This document shows, piece after piece, positions 18,691 through 27,554 of a stretch of DNA of 64,000 bases. The translations under genes were made by a program, and so were the position numbers. Positions within the stretch are counted from its first letter, which is position 1. Each line of letters opens with the position of its first letter. Source of the stretch: JAXMBX01 sp046349635 (lineage in GTDB: Bacteria; Planctomycetota; Planctomycetia; Planctomycetales; Planctomycetaceae); assembly GCA_046349635.1 (NCBI GenBank), contig JAXMBX010000002.1, positions 62,001-126,000 of the forward strand. Direction: 5' to 3'. The notes under the pieces are model-generated. The model did not search any database, was not told the DNA's origin, and saw only the letters and a list, made by a program, of their open reading frames with translations.

Positions 18691-19079
18691 ACCGATTCTT
18701 CCAAGGCCTTGATCAAACGCTGGATTTCGAAGTCCAGGTCGGCCAGTTGGCGGGCAAAAGCGTCCGTTTGTTTCTGACGCCCCGAGGCTTCCAGGGCCTT
18801 GGCCGCGCTGCAACAGGGGATCGCTTCAAAAGTGGCGGAGAGTCCGCTGATGCTGTGGGCCGTGCGGGTCACTTCTTCCAGGTCGCCGGCATCAATTGCG
18901 CGCTTGAGTTCCTGAAACAGTGCGGGAACGTCTTCGAGGTACATGACTGCCATGTCCTTGAGAAGGTTCTGGCTGCCATTGAGACGTTTCAAGGCACAAG
19001 GGATATTGAGAATCTCCTGGGGGGGAGTGACGGAGCGGGTTTGGTCGGCGGGCAATTCTTGCCGGGCTGGCGATTCCAT
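18681..19079 (-). CDS. Hpt-domain phosphotransfer protein
   Basis: A 132-residue protein whose residues about 25-130 are a single four-helix Hpt domain. The phosphorylatable histidine is His75 in TAHSISGLSATF; the usual Lys two residues before Gly (HxLKG) is replaced by Ser, a moderate deviation. The TTG at 19106 opens the frame, but the ATG at 19079 has a strong AGAGGAGAG site seven bases upstream and is preferred. It is an orphan Hpt 2 kb downstream of the sigma-54 activator, on the same strand. It could move phosphate from the receiver of the hybrid kinase (22590-26702) to the NtrC-type regulator. Confidence 0.82.
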   Translation of the reverse strand: MESPARQELPADQTRSVTPPQEILNIPCALKRLNGSQNLLKDMAVMYLEDVPALFQELKRAIDAGDLEEVTRTAHSISGLSATFEAIPCCSAAKALEASGRQKQTDAFARQLADLDFEIQRLIKALEESVLI

Positions 19080-19338
19080 GAACGAACTCTCCTCTTGCGA
19101 GAGCAAAGAAAGAAAAAGCGGGGAGATCTCCGGAGAGAACGAATTCAGACAAATTATCAGGAGTAAGGATAAGGGAAAATCACATTCCCAACGATCGCGC
19201 GTTATACATCAAAGAACGCCGAGACCTCTCCTGCGGAAACCGAAGGAGAGGCAACCATTGTTTTCGTCCGTGCGGCCCGGCGTGGGACGAATGGATTCTC
19301 TGCGTCCATGTCAAAAAGAGTTTTCAATAAAGCTGTGG

Positions 19339-19566
19339 TCAATGTGGTTGGGAAGTTTTCTGGCGTAGCTCGGAGGTCTGTTCCTTGAGAGAGTCCGCGG
19401 CACGGTCGAGGGTTTCTGCCCCCTTACGGGCGGCATGATTGACATCCTCCTGGATCCTGTCCGTTTCCAGGGTCACGGTCGCATTACGAGGTGTCTTCTG
19501 GAACGTGATCCAACCGGCGACAAACAGCAGGAGTGCAAGCAACAGAATGATCAGTAATGCACGCAT
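19339..19566 (-). CDS. Small single-pass membrane protein with amphipathic tail
   Basis: The preferred ATG at 19566 is nine bases after a GGAG site; the frame also reaches 19599 without a ribosome binding site. Residues 1-22 are one hydrophobic helix (ALLIILLLALLLFVAGWITF). The rest is a charged helix of about 50 residues in which phrases such as DRIQEDVNHAARKG and LDRAADSLKEQ recall the membrane-lipid-binding repeats of DUF883/YtxH-type stress proteins. It follows the DUF1328 gene and its terminator on the same strand. Function unknown; probably an envelope stress protein. Confidence 0.7.
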   Translation of the reverse strand: MRALLIILLLALLLFVAGWITFQKTPRNATVTLETDRIQEDVNHAARKGAETLDRAADSLKEQTSELRQKTSQPH

Positions 19567-19600
19567 GGGAAACTCCACAAGTTCGTCTAAAAGACTCAAA

Positions 19601-19623
19601 GAGGCCCGCTCCGGGCGGGCCTC
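19601..19623 (-). terminator. Probable Rho-independent terminator after the DUF1328 gene
   Basis: A perfect 9-base inverted repeat (gaggcccgc / gcgggcctc) with a five-base loop. On the minus strand it is followed by a moderately T-rich stretch (TTTGAGTCTTTT). It lies 25 bases past the DUF1328 stop and upstream of the next minus-strand gene, so it may be a partial terminator. Confidence 0.6.
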
Positions 19624-19647
19624 CGTGAGAACCCATCAGCTCAGGTA

Positions 19648-19815
19648 CTAAGCTGATGGAACATGCCGACCCGTCAAAGCCGCCACGATAAACAGCACCA
19701 GGAAGACGACGAAGCAGATCTTGGCCGCCACGGCGGCAGTCCCTGCCAAGCCTCCGAATCCCAAAACGGCAGCCACCAATGCGATCAGCAAAAAGGTAAT
19801 TCCCCAGGACAGCAT
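19648..19815 (-). CDS. DUF1328/YtjA-family small membrane protein
   Basis: A 55-residue protein with two hydrophobic helices joined by a Gly-rich turn: MLSWGITFLLIALVAAVLG, then FGGLAGTAAVAAK and a second helix CFVVFLVLFIVAALTG. The sequence and length match the DUF1328 family, common among osmotic or stationary-phase genes. The longer frame to 19851 is less likely, since the family start is MLSW and a GAAAGTGAG site lies just upstream. Its neighbours are other small stress-type membrane proteins. Confidence 0.88.
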   Translation of the reverse strand: MLSWGITFLLIALVAAVLGFGGLAGTAAVAAKICFVVFLVLFIVAALTGRHVPSA

Positions 19816-19896
19816 GATAGTTCTCACTTTCTTTCTTAAGGTGTGCCACAACTTTTCTCAATAAGGTTGTGAGGCAATCCGGTTCACAGGAGATCG

Positions 19897-20751
19897 TCAA
19901 TCCGAAAAGGCATATTTCGGATTGGATTCGTCAAAGTCCGAGTCATTCAAGTGAACTTGCGTGTTCACTTTACGATAGATGTATTTTTCAACGAGAGGCG
20001 ATTCCGCCTCTTTATCCCAGCAGTAGTTTTCCAGTCCCACCAGAAGGCCAGTCTTCTTTTCAAAGTAGTAACGGCTGTGGCAATAGTCGGGGCTGACGTC
20101 CGGATTGGCGAACCGAACTTCGTACACGCGCACAATCGTTCCAGTCAGATCCGTCTCGGAAACGCGGCATTTGATTCCGTCTTTCGCGTCTACATGCGAG
20201 TGATAAAACTCCTTCACCCGTTCGAGAAGATTCTCAATTCCGAGGGTCGTGATCGGATACCGGCAATTTCTCGTCGCCTGCTTCGACTCAGGATCCAGTC
20301 GCCATGTCTTCTTGCTCATCGCCGCAAATCCCTTTGTGGGCTTGGCAAGCAAGCGGTTATCGTTTTCCCCTTCGACGTACAAAACTTCCTGGCCGTCATC
20401 GTGCCATCGCATGTAGACACTGAACGGCTTGTGGCGAATCTTGACGTCAATCTGGTCGGCGTCATTCAGTTCACCGTTGACTTCTTCCTGCTTTTCGAGA
20501 ATGGCCGTGTAACCACTGATTTTCGTCACGGCGGCTTCCGCCTCATTCAACCTCTTTTGAAATTCCAGGAATGTTTCCTGATCTGACGGAACCTTCTGTT
20601 CTGCGTGATTGGGAGCAGAGGGCTTGGAATCGCGTGTGACGGAGGCGACGGTTCGTTCGACGGCTGAAGTCTTGATTTGATAGGCGACAGAACCGACGCA
20701 GGCTCCGGTGATCGCGATGATCGCGGCGAGTTTCTCTTGTTTCAGGAACAT
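19897..20751 (-). CDS. DUF1571-family exported protein
   Basis: A 284-residue protein with an N-terminal hydrophobic helix (residues about 8-25) that acts as a signal or anchor, then a Lys/Glu linker and a DUF1571-like domain (about 60-275), including EKQEEVNGELNDADQIDVKI, KPFSVYMRW, GQEVLYVEGEND and TTLGIENLLERV. DUF1571 proteins are frequent in planctomycetes and resemble outer-membrane-lipoprotein-sorting folds, but their role is not known. The ATG at 20751 lies about 36 bases downstream of the expected start site of a strong sigma-54 promoter candidate. Confidence 0.8.
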   Translation of the reverse strand: MFLKQEKLAAIIAITGACVGSVAYQIKTSAVERTVASVTRDSKPSAPNHAEQKVPSDQETFLEFQKRLNEAEAAVTKISGYTAILEKQEEVNGELNDADQIDVKIRHKPFSVYMRWHDDGQEVLYVEGENDNRLLAKPTKGFAAMSKKTWRLDPESKQATRNCRYPITTLGIENLLERVKEFYHSHVDAKDGIKCRVSETDLTGTIVRVYEVRFANPDVSPDYCHSRYYFEKKTGLLVGLENYCWDKEAESPLVEKYIYRKVNTQVHLNDSDFDESNPKYAFSD

Positions 20752-20798
20752 CGTTGCACCTCACAGATCGAGTGTTTGGCCCGACGATCAGTTGAAAA

Positions 20799-20812
20799 GC
20801 AACGAGCGCGCC
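20799..20812 (-). promoter_or_regulatory. Sigma-54 (-24/-12) promoter candidate for the DUF1571 gene
   Basis: The minus strand reads TTGGCGCGCTCGTTGC: GG and GC are separated by exactly ten bases and the flanks match TTGGCACG-N4-TTGC except A to G. The transcription start would fall near 20787, about 36 bases before the ATG. Confidence 0.7.
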
Positions 20813-21011
20813 AAAAATCAGAAAGAAATGAAGAGGTTTTGCATCTCTAATCCAGAACAGCAGTTACGACGCCAAGGTTTTTGCACTTTGTGTGACCTTT
20901 CCACGACTGATCGATCGGCGACCAGTTTTTGTGTGTGGTGTGCGTTCATCTCGCTAAGCCTCTCGCCAGAAATCTCCCTGGTTTGGAACCCAAGGTACAT
21001 ACATGCGTCAC

Positions 21012-22547
21012 TCATGGGTTTAGGGAGATCGTCTTATCCAGCAGGATTTTGAATGCGGCAATCCGGTCGCGCACTTTGCCCCGGGTAATTCCCAGGATCT
21101 CCGCTGCCTTGGACTGATTGCCACCCGTTTCCTGAAGTACCCGGACGAACAGATACCGCTCCATCATCTCGAGTGCCTCCGCATAGAGATTGGTGGACTG
21201 GCAATTCAGTCGGGACCCGATAAAAGCCGCCAAGTCGTGGGCATCGGATTCTCCATTGGGAGAATGGGAGGCGCCGTTTTGACTGACTACTTCCTGATCC
21301 TGTTCCTCCTCTATTGCGGCAGGGCTCTCGACGGCATGCGGCGACGGAGCATACTGCGGGACTGTTCCCTTGCCGGATCTCACGGCGGGGGGGAGAAAAT
21401 CCGGAACAATCACCGGGCCGGAGGATTTGATGACAAATTGACGCACAACGCTCTGCAATTCCCGGATATTTCCCGGCCATGGATAGTTGAGGAGAATCTT
21501 CAGGGCTTCTGGAGAAATCCCCTCCAATTCCGGCTTTTTCAACTCTTTCCGAATCTGCGTCAGGAAATATTCCAGCAGCAAGGGGATATCCCCTTCGCGC
21601 TGGCGGAGCGGCGGCAGAGAGATCGTCACGACGTTCAATCGGTAATACAGATCGGGCCGGAACTCTCCCCGTTCGACCATCTGATCGAGCGGGCGGTTCG
21701 TGGCGGCAATCATCCGGACGTCCGTCGTGATCGTCTCATTTCCGCCGACTCGTTCAAATCTCTGCTCCTGCAGCAGGCGTAACACTTTTCCCTGAACCAG
21801 CGGGGACATATCCCCCACTTCATCCAGGAAGAGCGTCCCGCCGCTGCACTGCTCGAATTTCCCGATGCGTCTGCGGTCCGCGCCGGTAAACGATCCTTTT
21901 TCGTGGCCGAACAGTTCCGATTCCAGCAATGTGTCGGGCAGGGCGGCACAGTTCACCGCCATGAAAGGACGGTTGGCCCGATCGCTGAATTGATACAGGG
22001 CCCGCGCGACCAGTTCTTTGCCGGTTCCGCTTTCTCCGCGGATCAGGACGGTGATGTTCTGCTTGGCAACCTGGCCAATCGCCTTGAACACTTCGAGCAT
22101 CGGGGGACTGCGACCGATGAACAAATCCCCCAGGTTCCGGTTTTCCTCGTCCTTGTTCACCGACACGGCCACCGGCGTCTGCATCAACCTGCGCGTTTCG
22201 AGCGCCTTCGTAATGAGTCCGGTCAACTGCGGAAGATCGATCGGCTTGGCGAGATAGTCGTAGGCACCGAGTTGCATCGCCTCGATGGCCGTCTCGCTTC
22301 CGGCTCCGGCGGTGATAAAAATCACCGGCAGCCGACGATCCATCTCGTGAATTCGCTGGAACACTTCCATTCCCGACATTCTGGGCAACATGATGTCCAG
22401 CAGGACCACGTCGATTTTCTCGGAGACAAGGGATAATCCCTCGGCCGCGGACGTCGCCGTCACAACCTCGATCCCCATCGGTTCCAGGCCATGGCGGATT
22501 AAATGCAGAATCGCACGATCATCATCAATCACAAGGATGCGCGACAT
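21012..22547 (-). CDS. NtrC-family sigma-54-dependent response regulator
   Basis: A 511-residue protein with three domains: a receiver (1-120, acidic pocket IDDD and phospho-acceptor Asp51 in VVLLDIMLP), a sigma-54 interaction AAA+ ATPase (about 145-375) with Walker A GESGTGKE, sigma-54 contact loop ELFGHEKGSFTGAD (GSFTGA instead of GAFTGA) and Walker B GGTLFLDEVGDM, and a C-terminal Fis-type helix-turn-helix (about 465-505, including NQSKAAEILGITRGKVRDRI). The ATG at 22547 has an excellent AAAGGAGAA site. It is 42 bases downstream of the hybrid kinase gene and is presumably its target. It should activate the GG-N10-GC promoters found in front of genes in this region. Confidence 0.95.
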   Translation of the reverse strand: MSRILVIDDDRAILHLIRHGLEPMGIEVVTATSAAEGLSLVSEKIDVVLLDIMLPRMSGMEVFQRIHEMDRRLPVIFITAGAGSETAIEAMQLGAYDYLAKPIDLPQLTGLITKALETRRLMQTPVAVSVNKDEENRNLGDLFIGRSPPMLEVFKAIGQVAKQNITVLIRGESGTGKELVARALYQFSDRANRPFMAVNCAALPDTLLESELFGHEKGSFTGADRRRIGKFEQCSGGTLFLDEVGDMSPLVQGKVLRLLQEQRFERVGGNETITTDVRMIAATNRPLDQMVERGEFRPDLYYRLNVVTISLPPLRQREGDIPLLLEYFLTQIRKELKKPELEGISPEALKILLNYPWPGNIRELQSVVRQFVIKSSGPVIVPDFLPPAVRSGKGTVPQYAPSPHAVESPAAIEEEQDQEVVSQNGASHSPNGESDAHDLAAFIGSRLNCQSTNLYAEALEMMERYLFVRVLQETGGNQSKAAEILGITRGKVRDRIAAFKILLDKTISLNP

Positions 22548-22589
22548 GGGATTCTCCTTTCATCTATGTTAGAACTCCTCGCCGAGTGC

Positions 22590-25500
22590 TCAGGCGGGGG
22601 AGCAATATTTCCTCAGAACAGCCAACAATTCGTCTCTGTTCACCGGTTTCGAAAGATAGTCCGTACAACCGCAGGCGATACATTTTTCGCGATCGCCTGC
22701 CATTGCCCCGGCCGTCAACGCAACGACCGGAACCTGAATTCCCTCATCCCTGAGCTTGAGAGTTGCCTGGAATCCATTCATCACAGGCATCTGCATGTCC
22801 ATCAGAACGATGTCGAAGGGATCACCGGATTTGATGGCCTGTTTGAGAGCTTCTACTGCTGCCTCGCCGTTATCGGCCAGTGCGACTCCCCGCACAACGT
22901 CCTGCAGCATGCGCGTCATCATGAACTGGATCCCGCGCGTGTCCTCTGCGATCAGGACGCGACAGGGGATGAACTGGTCCATCACTCCCTGCGAATCACG
23001 GCGAGCGGCAAAATCCTGAATCTCCTCGGCGCTCTGCAATTGGCTGCTGTCGATCTCGCCCAGGGGAAGACGGACCGTGAAACGACTCCCCTTTCCTTCC
23101 TCACTGACTACACTGATCGTTCCTCCCAGCATGTTGGTCAGCTTCTGGCAGATCGTCAGGCCCAGTCCGGTGCCGGGGACGGTTTTTGTCCTGGCGCTCT
23201 TGTCTTGCGTGAATGCATCGAAAATGGACGTCAGGCGACTCGGTGAAATCCCGATCCCCGTGTCCGAAACGATAAGGACAAGGTTCAAGCCCTGGGAATC
23301 CCTGTCGCAGGAGATCCCGATTTCCACCCACCCCAGCTCGGTAAACTTGACCGCGTTGCTGACGAGGTTCAACAGAATCTGCCGCAACCGCAACGGGTCG
23401 GTGTGGATCTCGGAAGGAATTTTCGTCGCATAGCGGATTTTCAGGTTGATTCCTCTTTCAACCGCCTGGGGATGCATCAGCGAATGGACGTCCGAAATCA
23501 CGCGGATCAATTCGCATGATTCCTTGCGAATCTCCAGTTTTCCGGCTTCAATCTTCGAGAGATCCAGGATGTCATTCAGAATCCCGAGCAGCAGTTGCCC
23601 CTGGTCCCGGATCATTCGAACAGCGTCCTTGGGATCGGGATCTTCCAGTTGGCGGTAGAGTGACTCCGCACACCCCAGAATGGCGGTGAGGGGCGTCCGA
23701 ATCTCATGGCTCATGTTCGCGAGGAATTCGCTTTTCGCGCGGTTCGCGGATTGCGCGGCGATTTGGGCTTCTTCGAGCCTGCGTTCGTAGCGGATGCGGG
23801 GCGTGATATCCGTCTGGACGCCCACGAAGTGAGTGACACTTCCCCGCTCATCCTGCACGGGGGAAACGTGGAGATCATTCCAGAACGGGCGCCCGTCTTT
23901 TGTGTAATTGAGAATGGTGACGTGACATTCCTCGCGGCGTTCGATCGCCTGATGCAGCAGTGAAACGTGGCGCGGATCCGTCTTCTTTCCCTGCAGGAAG
24001 CGGCAGTTCTTCCCCTCGACTTCCTGCAGCGAATAACCGGTCAATCCCTCAAACGCGGGATTGGTATAGACAATGGGATTATCCTCTGCGATGGCATCGG
24101 TAATGAGAATGCCGTTGGTGGCAAATTCAATGGCGCGCGTTCTGACGCGCAATTCGTTTTGAATGGTCATCTGTTCGGTGATGTCGGTATTCGTTCCGAA
24201 CCAGCGAACGACCTTGCCGTTCTCGTCTCGAATCGGATTCGCCCGGGAAAGGAACCAGCGGTATTCGCCTGTTTTACTCCGCAAGGGGAATGTGTCTTCC
24301 CAGTATTCTCCCGTTTCAAAACAACGGGAGAGCTTGGCGACGACACGCTCGACATGATCCGGATGGTGCACGGCGCGCCAGCCCCACCCCTGCATCTGTT
24401 CCAGCGTGGTCCCGGTGTAATCGAACCACCGCTGGTTGTACCAGACGACATTTCCGTACTCGTCGGTCATCCAGGCAAACGGCGAAATGTTATCCGCAAG
24501 CGTCCGAAAGCGGTCTTCACTCAGGCGCAGGGCTTCTTCGGCATCCTTGCTGAGAGTCACGTCGCGGTTCATCACCGCCACGGCACCGACTTCCCCATCC
24601 CCTTCGAAGACTGGAACCAAAATGTAGTCGAAGATCCTGCGGCCGTGTCTTCCGACGAACGGGACTTCGCCGCGGATGGAATGTTTTGTGGAAATGACGT
24701 GGCTGATCTCCCGGTCATGGTGTTCGGCATACACCGCTTCATAGCCCAGATCGAAAGGGGTCTTTCCCTGGACCTCAGGCCAACTGGTATTCCACGCCTC
24801 CAACTGGGCTTCATTGGCGTAGGTGAGGCGGTGGTTAAGATCGAACACGCACACGAGGTCCGGAGTGCTGGAAAGTATCGCCTGGTGCAATCTGTGGAAC
24901 TGTTCTGATTCCGCAGTGACCTGGGCCAGAGCCTCACCGGTTCGCATCCGCTCGATGGCCAGAGTCGCGGTTCGGGCCAGGTCACTAACTAGCTGTTTGA
25001 CTTGCGAGGAAGGGCCTCGTGCCTCCGGCAAATAGATCGTAAACGCCCCCAACACCCTCTCATCCGAGGAGACGATCGGGGAAGACCATAAGGATTTGAT
25101 GCCATGCCGGGCGAACATGTCCTTTTTCTCCCGGACGAGAGGATCACTCGCCAAATCGGTCACAAGGACCGGCTCCCCCTGGGCAGTGACACGTGCGGCC
25201 GGTTGACTTTCGGCACTCAGATCGACTTCCTCAAGGGATTCCGCCAATTCTTTCGGGAGGTTCCGGCCCGCCGAAAATCGCAAGAGCTTTCTCTTCGGGT
25301 CCATGAGGGAGATTGCCGCGCACAATCCGTGTCCCACCGCCTGTTCAACCGTTTCCGTGAGAACTTCCAGAACTTCATTGAGTGTGGCGCCGTTGACCGC
25401 CAGTTGCAATGCGCGGACATGGCCCGCCAGTACCGCCGATGTCTGTTTCTGGTCGGTGATATCACGAGAGATGCAGAGGAGCCGGTCGAATTGATTTCCC

Positions 25501-26702
25501 GTGCTTTCCACGGGAGTGACGATCACATCCCAATAACGTAGATCTCCCTTGATCGTGGGACGTTCTCCCTGAATGCGCCCGATCCCTCCCTGCCGCGCGG
25601 TCTGGAGCGCATTTTCGATTCCTTCGCGCATCGACTCCGGCCAGAGAGAAGGCCAATAGACTCCCTTGATGTCCTCAATCCCTTCCAGTTGCAACGCTTT
25701 GAGGCCGGATTTGTTGGAAGAGAGCAGATAGCCCTCCAGGTCAATCACCTTGATGCCGTCGGCGCTGCTGTTGAGAACGGATTGCAGGAATTTCTGACTG
25801 TCGCTCAACTGGGTATGAACGACCTTGAATTCCGTAACGTCGAAATTAATCCCCCGCATGCGGACGGTGCGCCCATTTTCATCGCGGACGGCTTCCCCCC
25901 GTCCGGCCAGCCAACGGACCTGGTCCGGAGTCGAATGAAACCGGAACTGGTGATCGTAGTCGACGTGTTCCCGGATCACGTTCTGCAAGGTTTTTTGTAA
26001 TTGCTCCCGGTCGGCCGGATCGACTTTCCGCATGAAATCCTGAAGACTTATCATTCCATGGGGAGCATCCAGTCCCAGGATTTGTTGCTCGACGGAATCG
26101 ACCGCGATATTTCCGGTCTCCAGATCCCAATCCCAGGTTCCCATCCGTCCCGCTTCCAAGGCGAGACGTAATCGGGTTCCCTGTTCCTCCAGTTGTCGCG
26201 TCATCATTGTTCGGCGCTCAACCTCTTGCTTCAACTCATTTGCGATCCTTTGCAACTGCTCCGTTCGCTCGTCCACAATGAGTTCCAGTTGGGCGGAACT
26301 CTGCAAGGCAAGCAGTTTCGGGATCAGGGGAATCAGTGCGGCAACCGTCATCCAGGAAACTAATGCCGTTGCGAATTTGACGACTGCCGACAAGCGATAA
26401 ACCGGCCACCAGAAAAGTCCGGCATCGACCAGATGAGTTGTTCCGCAGGCAAAAATAAACGCCACGAAGAGCCACAGAATTCGGGGGAAAGGGATATCCT
26501 TGCGTTTGCGAAGGAAATAGGCGAGCAGGACGGGAATGGCGAGGTAGGCGCCCCAGATAAGAACGTCCGAGGCGATCAGCATCCAGCCCCAGAACGGTTC
26601 TTGAGCCCATCCGGACCCGCAGAACCAGCGAGGTGGAAATCCTTCCGTATCAAATATGTGGCGCACAAAATTGATCACGACGGAGCCTGACCTTTCACCC
26701 AT
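22590..26702 (-). CDS. Hybrid histidine kinase with ethylene-binding-like, PAS, GAF and LOV domains
   Basis: The N-terminus (about 35-135) has three membrane helices resembling the ETR1 ethylene-binding domain: Asp46, Tyr53, Ile83, Cys86 and His90 correspond to ETR1 Asp25, Tyr32, Ile62, Cys65 and His69 at a constant offset of 21, and Lys109 matches Lys91 after a loop three residues shorter. A coiled coil (about 137-180), two PAS domains (to about 425), a GAF domain (about 425-590) and two more PAS domains follow. Next is a LOV domain (about 860-968) with GKNCRFLQG (Cys900), NYTKDGRPFWN and FVGVQ. The kinase core has His999 in SHEIRTPLTA, the N box and GTGLGL. A C-terminal receiver has Asp1302 in MDMQMP. 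A GTG eight codons downstream is an alternative start. Confidence 0.93.
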   Translation of the reverse strand: MGERSGSVVINFVRHIFDTEGFPPRWFCGSGWAQEPFWGWMLIASDVLIWGAYLAIPVLLAYFLRKRKDIPFPRILWLFVAFIFACGTTHLVDAGLFWWPVYRLSAVVKFATALVSWMTVAALIPLIPKLLALQSSAQLELIVDERTEQLQRIANELKQEVERRTMMTRQLEEQGTRLRLALEAGRMGTWDWDLETGNIAVDSVEQQILGLDAPHGMISLQDFMRKVDPADREQLQKTLQNVIREHVDYDHQFRFHSTPDQVRWLAGRGEAVRDENGRTVRMRGINFDVTEFKVVHTQLSDSQKFLQSVLNSSADGIKVIDLEGYLLSSNKSGLKALQLEGIEDIKGVYWPSLWPESMREGIENALQTARQGGIGRIQGERPTIKGDLRYWDVIVTPVESTGNQFDRLLCISRDITDQKQTSAVLAGHVRALQLAVNGATLNEVLEVLTETVEQAVGHGLCAAISLMDPKRKLLRFSAGRNLPKELAESLEEVDLSAESQPAARVTAQGEPVLVTDLASDPLVREKKDMFARHGIKSLWSSPIVSSDERVLGAFTIYLPEARGPSSQVKQLVSDLARTATLAIERMRTGEALAQVTAESEQFHRLHQAILSSTPDLVCVFDLNHRLTYANEAQLEAWNTSWPEVQGKTPFDLGYEAVYAEHHDREISHVISTKHSIRGEVPFVGRHGRRIFDYILVPVFEGDGEVGAVAVMNRDVTLSKDAEEALRLSEDRFRTLADNISPFAWMTDEYGNVVWYNQRWFDYTGTTLEQMQGWGWRAVHHPDHVERVVAKLSRCFETGEYWEDTFPLRSKTGEYRWFLSRANPIRDENGKVVRWFGTNTDITEQMTIQNELRVRTRAIEFATNGILITDAIAEDNPIVYTNPAFEGLTGYSLQEVEGKNCRFLQGKKTDPRHVSLLHQAIERREECHVTILNYTKDGRPFWNDLHVSPVQDERGSVTHFVGVQTDITPRIRYERRLEEAQIAAQSANRAKSEFLANMSHEIRTPLTAILGCAESLYRQLEDPDPKDAVRMIRDQGQLLLGILNDILDLSKIEAGKLEIRKESCELIRVISDVHSLMHPQAVERGINLKIRYATKIPSEIHTDPLRLRQILLNLVSNAVKFTELGWVEIGISCDRDSQGLNLVLIVSDTGIGISPSRLTSIFDAFTQDKSARTKTVPGTGLGLTICQKLTNMLGGTISVVSEEGKGSRFTVRLPLGEIDSSQLQSAEEIQDFAARRDSQGVMDQFIPCRVLIAEDTRGIQFMMTRMLQDVVRGVALADNGEAAVEALKQAIKSGDPFDIVLMDMQMPVMNGFQATLKLRDEGIQVPVVALTAGAMAGDREKCIACGCTDYLSKPVNRDELLAVLRKYCSPA

Positions 26703-26863
26703 CCACGCTTTTCGAAATCAAAGAACGTACTTCCAAGGACCGACCTGTCGCGTCCGTCCCTTCAGGGATGAGCAGATTCAGTATGTTGTCGTTGAGGAAA
26801 CGGGATCAAGCAAGAACCGGAGGCAGAAAGAAGAATTGGAACAGGGATTGGTGAGATGAGAAG

Positions 26864-27160
26864 CTATGGGGAACCCGACAACTGCTTGCCGTCGTTTTTA
26901 GAGAGGGCAATCACGGCCGCCGTTCCCACGACGGCAAATGAAATCCACATCGTCGATAGAACTTTCTGCGGAGCTTTCGAGAAGGTGGCGACAGCCGCCG
27001 CGATGGCGATCCCGAGAGGAATCGCCACCTTTGCTGATTCGCGGTAAAAACGCTGGGCGCCCGCGGCCTCCCACGATGAAGGTTCTCGTGAGGTTTCTCT
27101 CGAGAATGGTGATCGCCGGCTCGCGGTGCGAATCCCGTGATTTCGATGAACGTCTCTCAT
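26864..27160 (-). CDS. Small membrane protein, unknown family
   Basis: The preferred ATG at 27160 follows a GGGAG site eight bases upstream; the frame also reaches 27178. The first 45 residues are polar and Arg/Ser-rich. Two hydrophobic helices follow (VAIPLGIAIAAAVATF and WISFAVVGTAAVIAL), ending in a polar tail. I do not recognise the family. It lies between the kinase gene and the GlsB-like gene on the same strand, within the run of small stress-type membrane proteins. An overlapping frame at 26898-27194 has no membrane character and was discarded. Confidence 0.55.
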   Translation of the reverse strand: MRDVHRNHGIRTASRRSPFSRETSREPSSWEAAGAQRFYRESAKVAIPLGIAIAAAVATFSKAPQKVLSTMWISFAVVGTAAVIALSKNDGKQLSGSP

Positions 27161-27209
27161 CACACGCTCCCTCTCCAATAATCCGATTCCTCACAAATCA
27201 GCACCCGAA

Positions 27210-27479
27210 TCAGACCGCCCTGGGGCGGCCACGACTCGAGACCATCAAAGCCAGCACGATGACTGCTCCCAGAATAGACATCAGCAGTCCCGACGGCTGC
27301 ATGGGATCCCCTCCATACAGAAGGTATCCAATGAATCCTCCCGCGAAAGAACCGATGATCCCCAGGCTCATCGTGGCCAGCCATCCCATCGGCTGACGAC
27401 CCGGCAGCAAGATTCTTGCGATGCCACCAGCGACAATTCCGAACACAATCCAAACCACGATCGCGGTAAGAGTAACCAT
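27210..27479 (-). CDS. GlsB/YeaQ/YmgE-family membrane protein
   Basis: An 89-residue protein with three hydrophobic segments and the Gly-rich phrases of the transglycosylase-associated family: IVFGIVAGGIARILLPG, LGIIGSFAGGFIGYLL and LLMSILGAVIVLAL. The ATG at 27479 follows an AGGGAG site; upstream codons to 27518 are not needed. Members are small inner-membrane proteins induced by acid, osmotic or stationary-phase stress; biochemical function is unknown. The gene is part of the same-strand cluster of stress proteins. Confidence 0.88.
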   Translation of the reverse strand: MVTLTAIVVWIVFGIVAGGIARILLPGRQPMGWLATMSLGIIGSFAGGFIGYLLYGGDPMQPSGLLMSILGAVIVLALMVSSRGRPRAV

Positions 27480-27554
27480 GTATCTATCTCCCTTGAATGT
27501 TCTTCGGTCTATTCCCAAAACGGAGGCGAGCTTCCCTCGATCAACCAGATTTGG

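Noticed and set aside
19834..19847. A minus-strand TGGCACACCTTAAGA near the DUF1328 gene as another sigma-54 promoter.
   Set aside because: The -24 box is good, but position -12 reads GA instead of GC, and it would start transcription only about 10 bases before the ribosome binding site.
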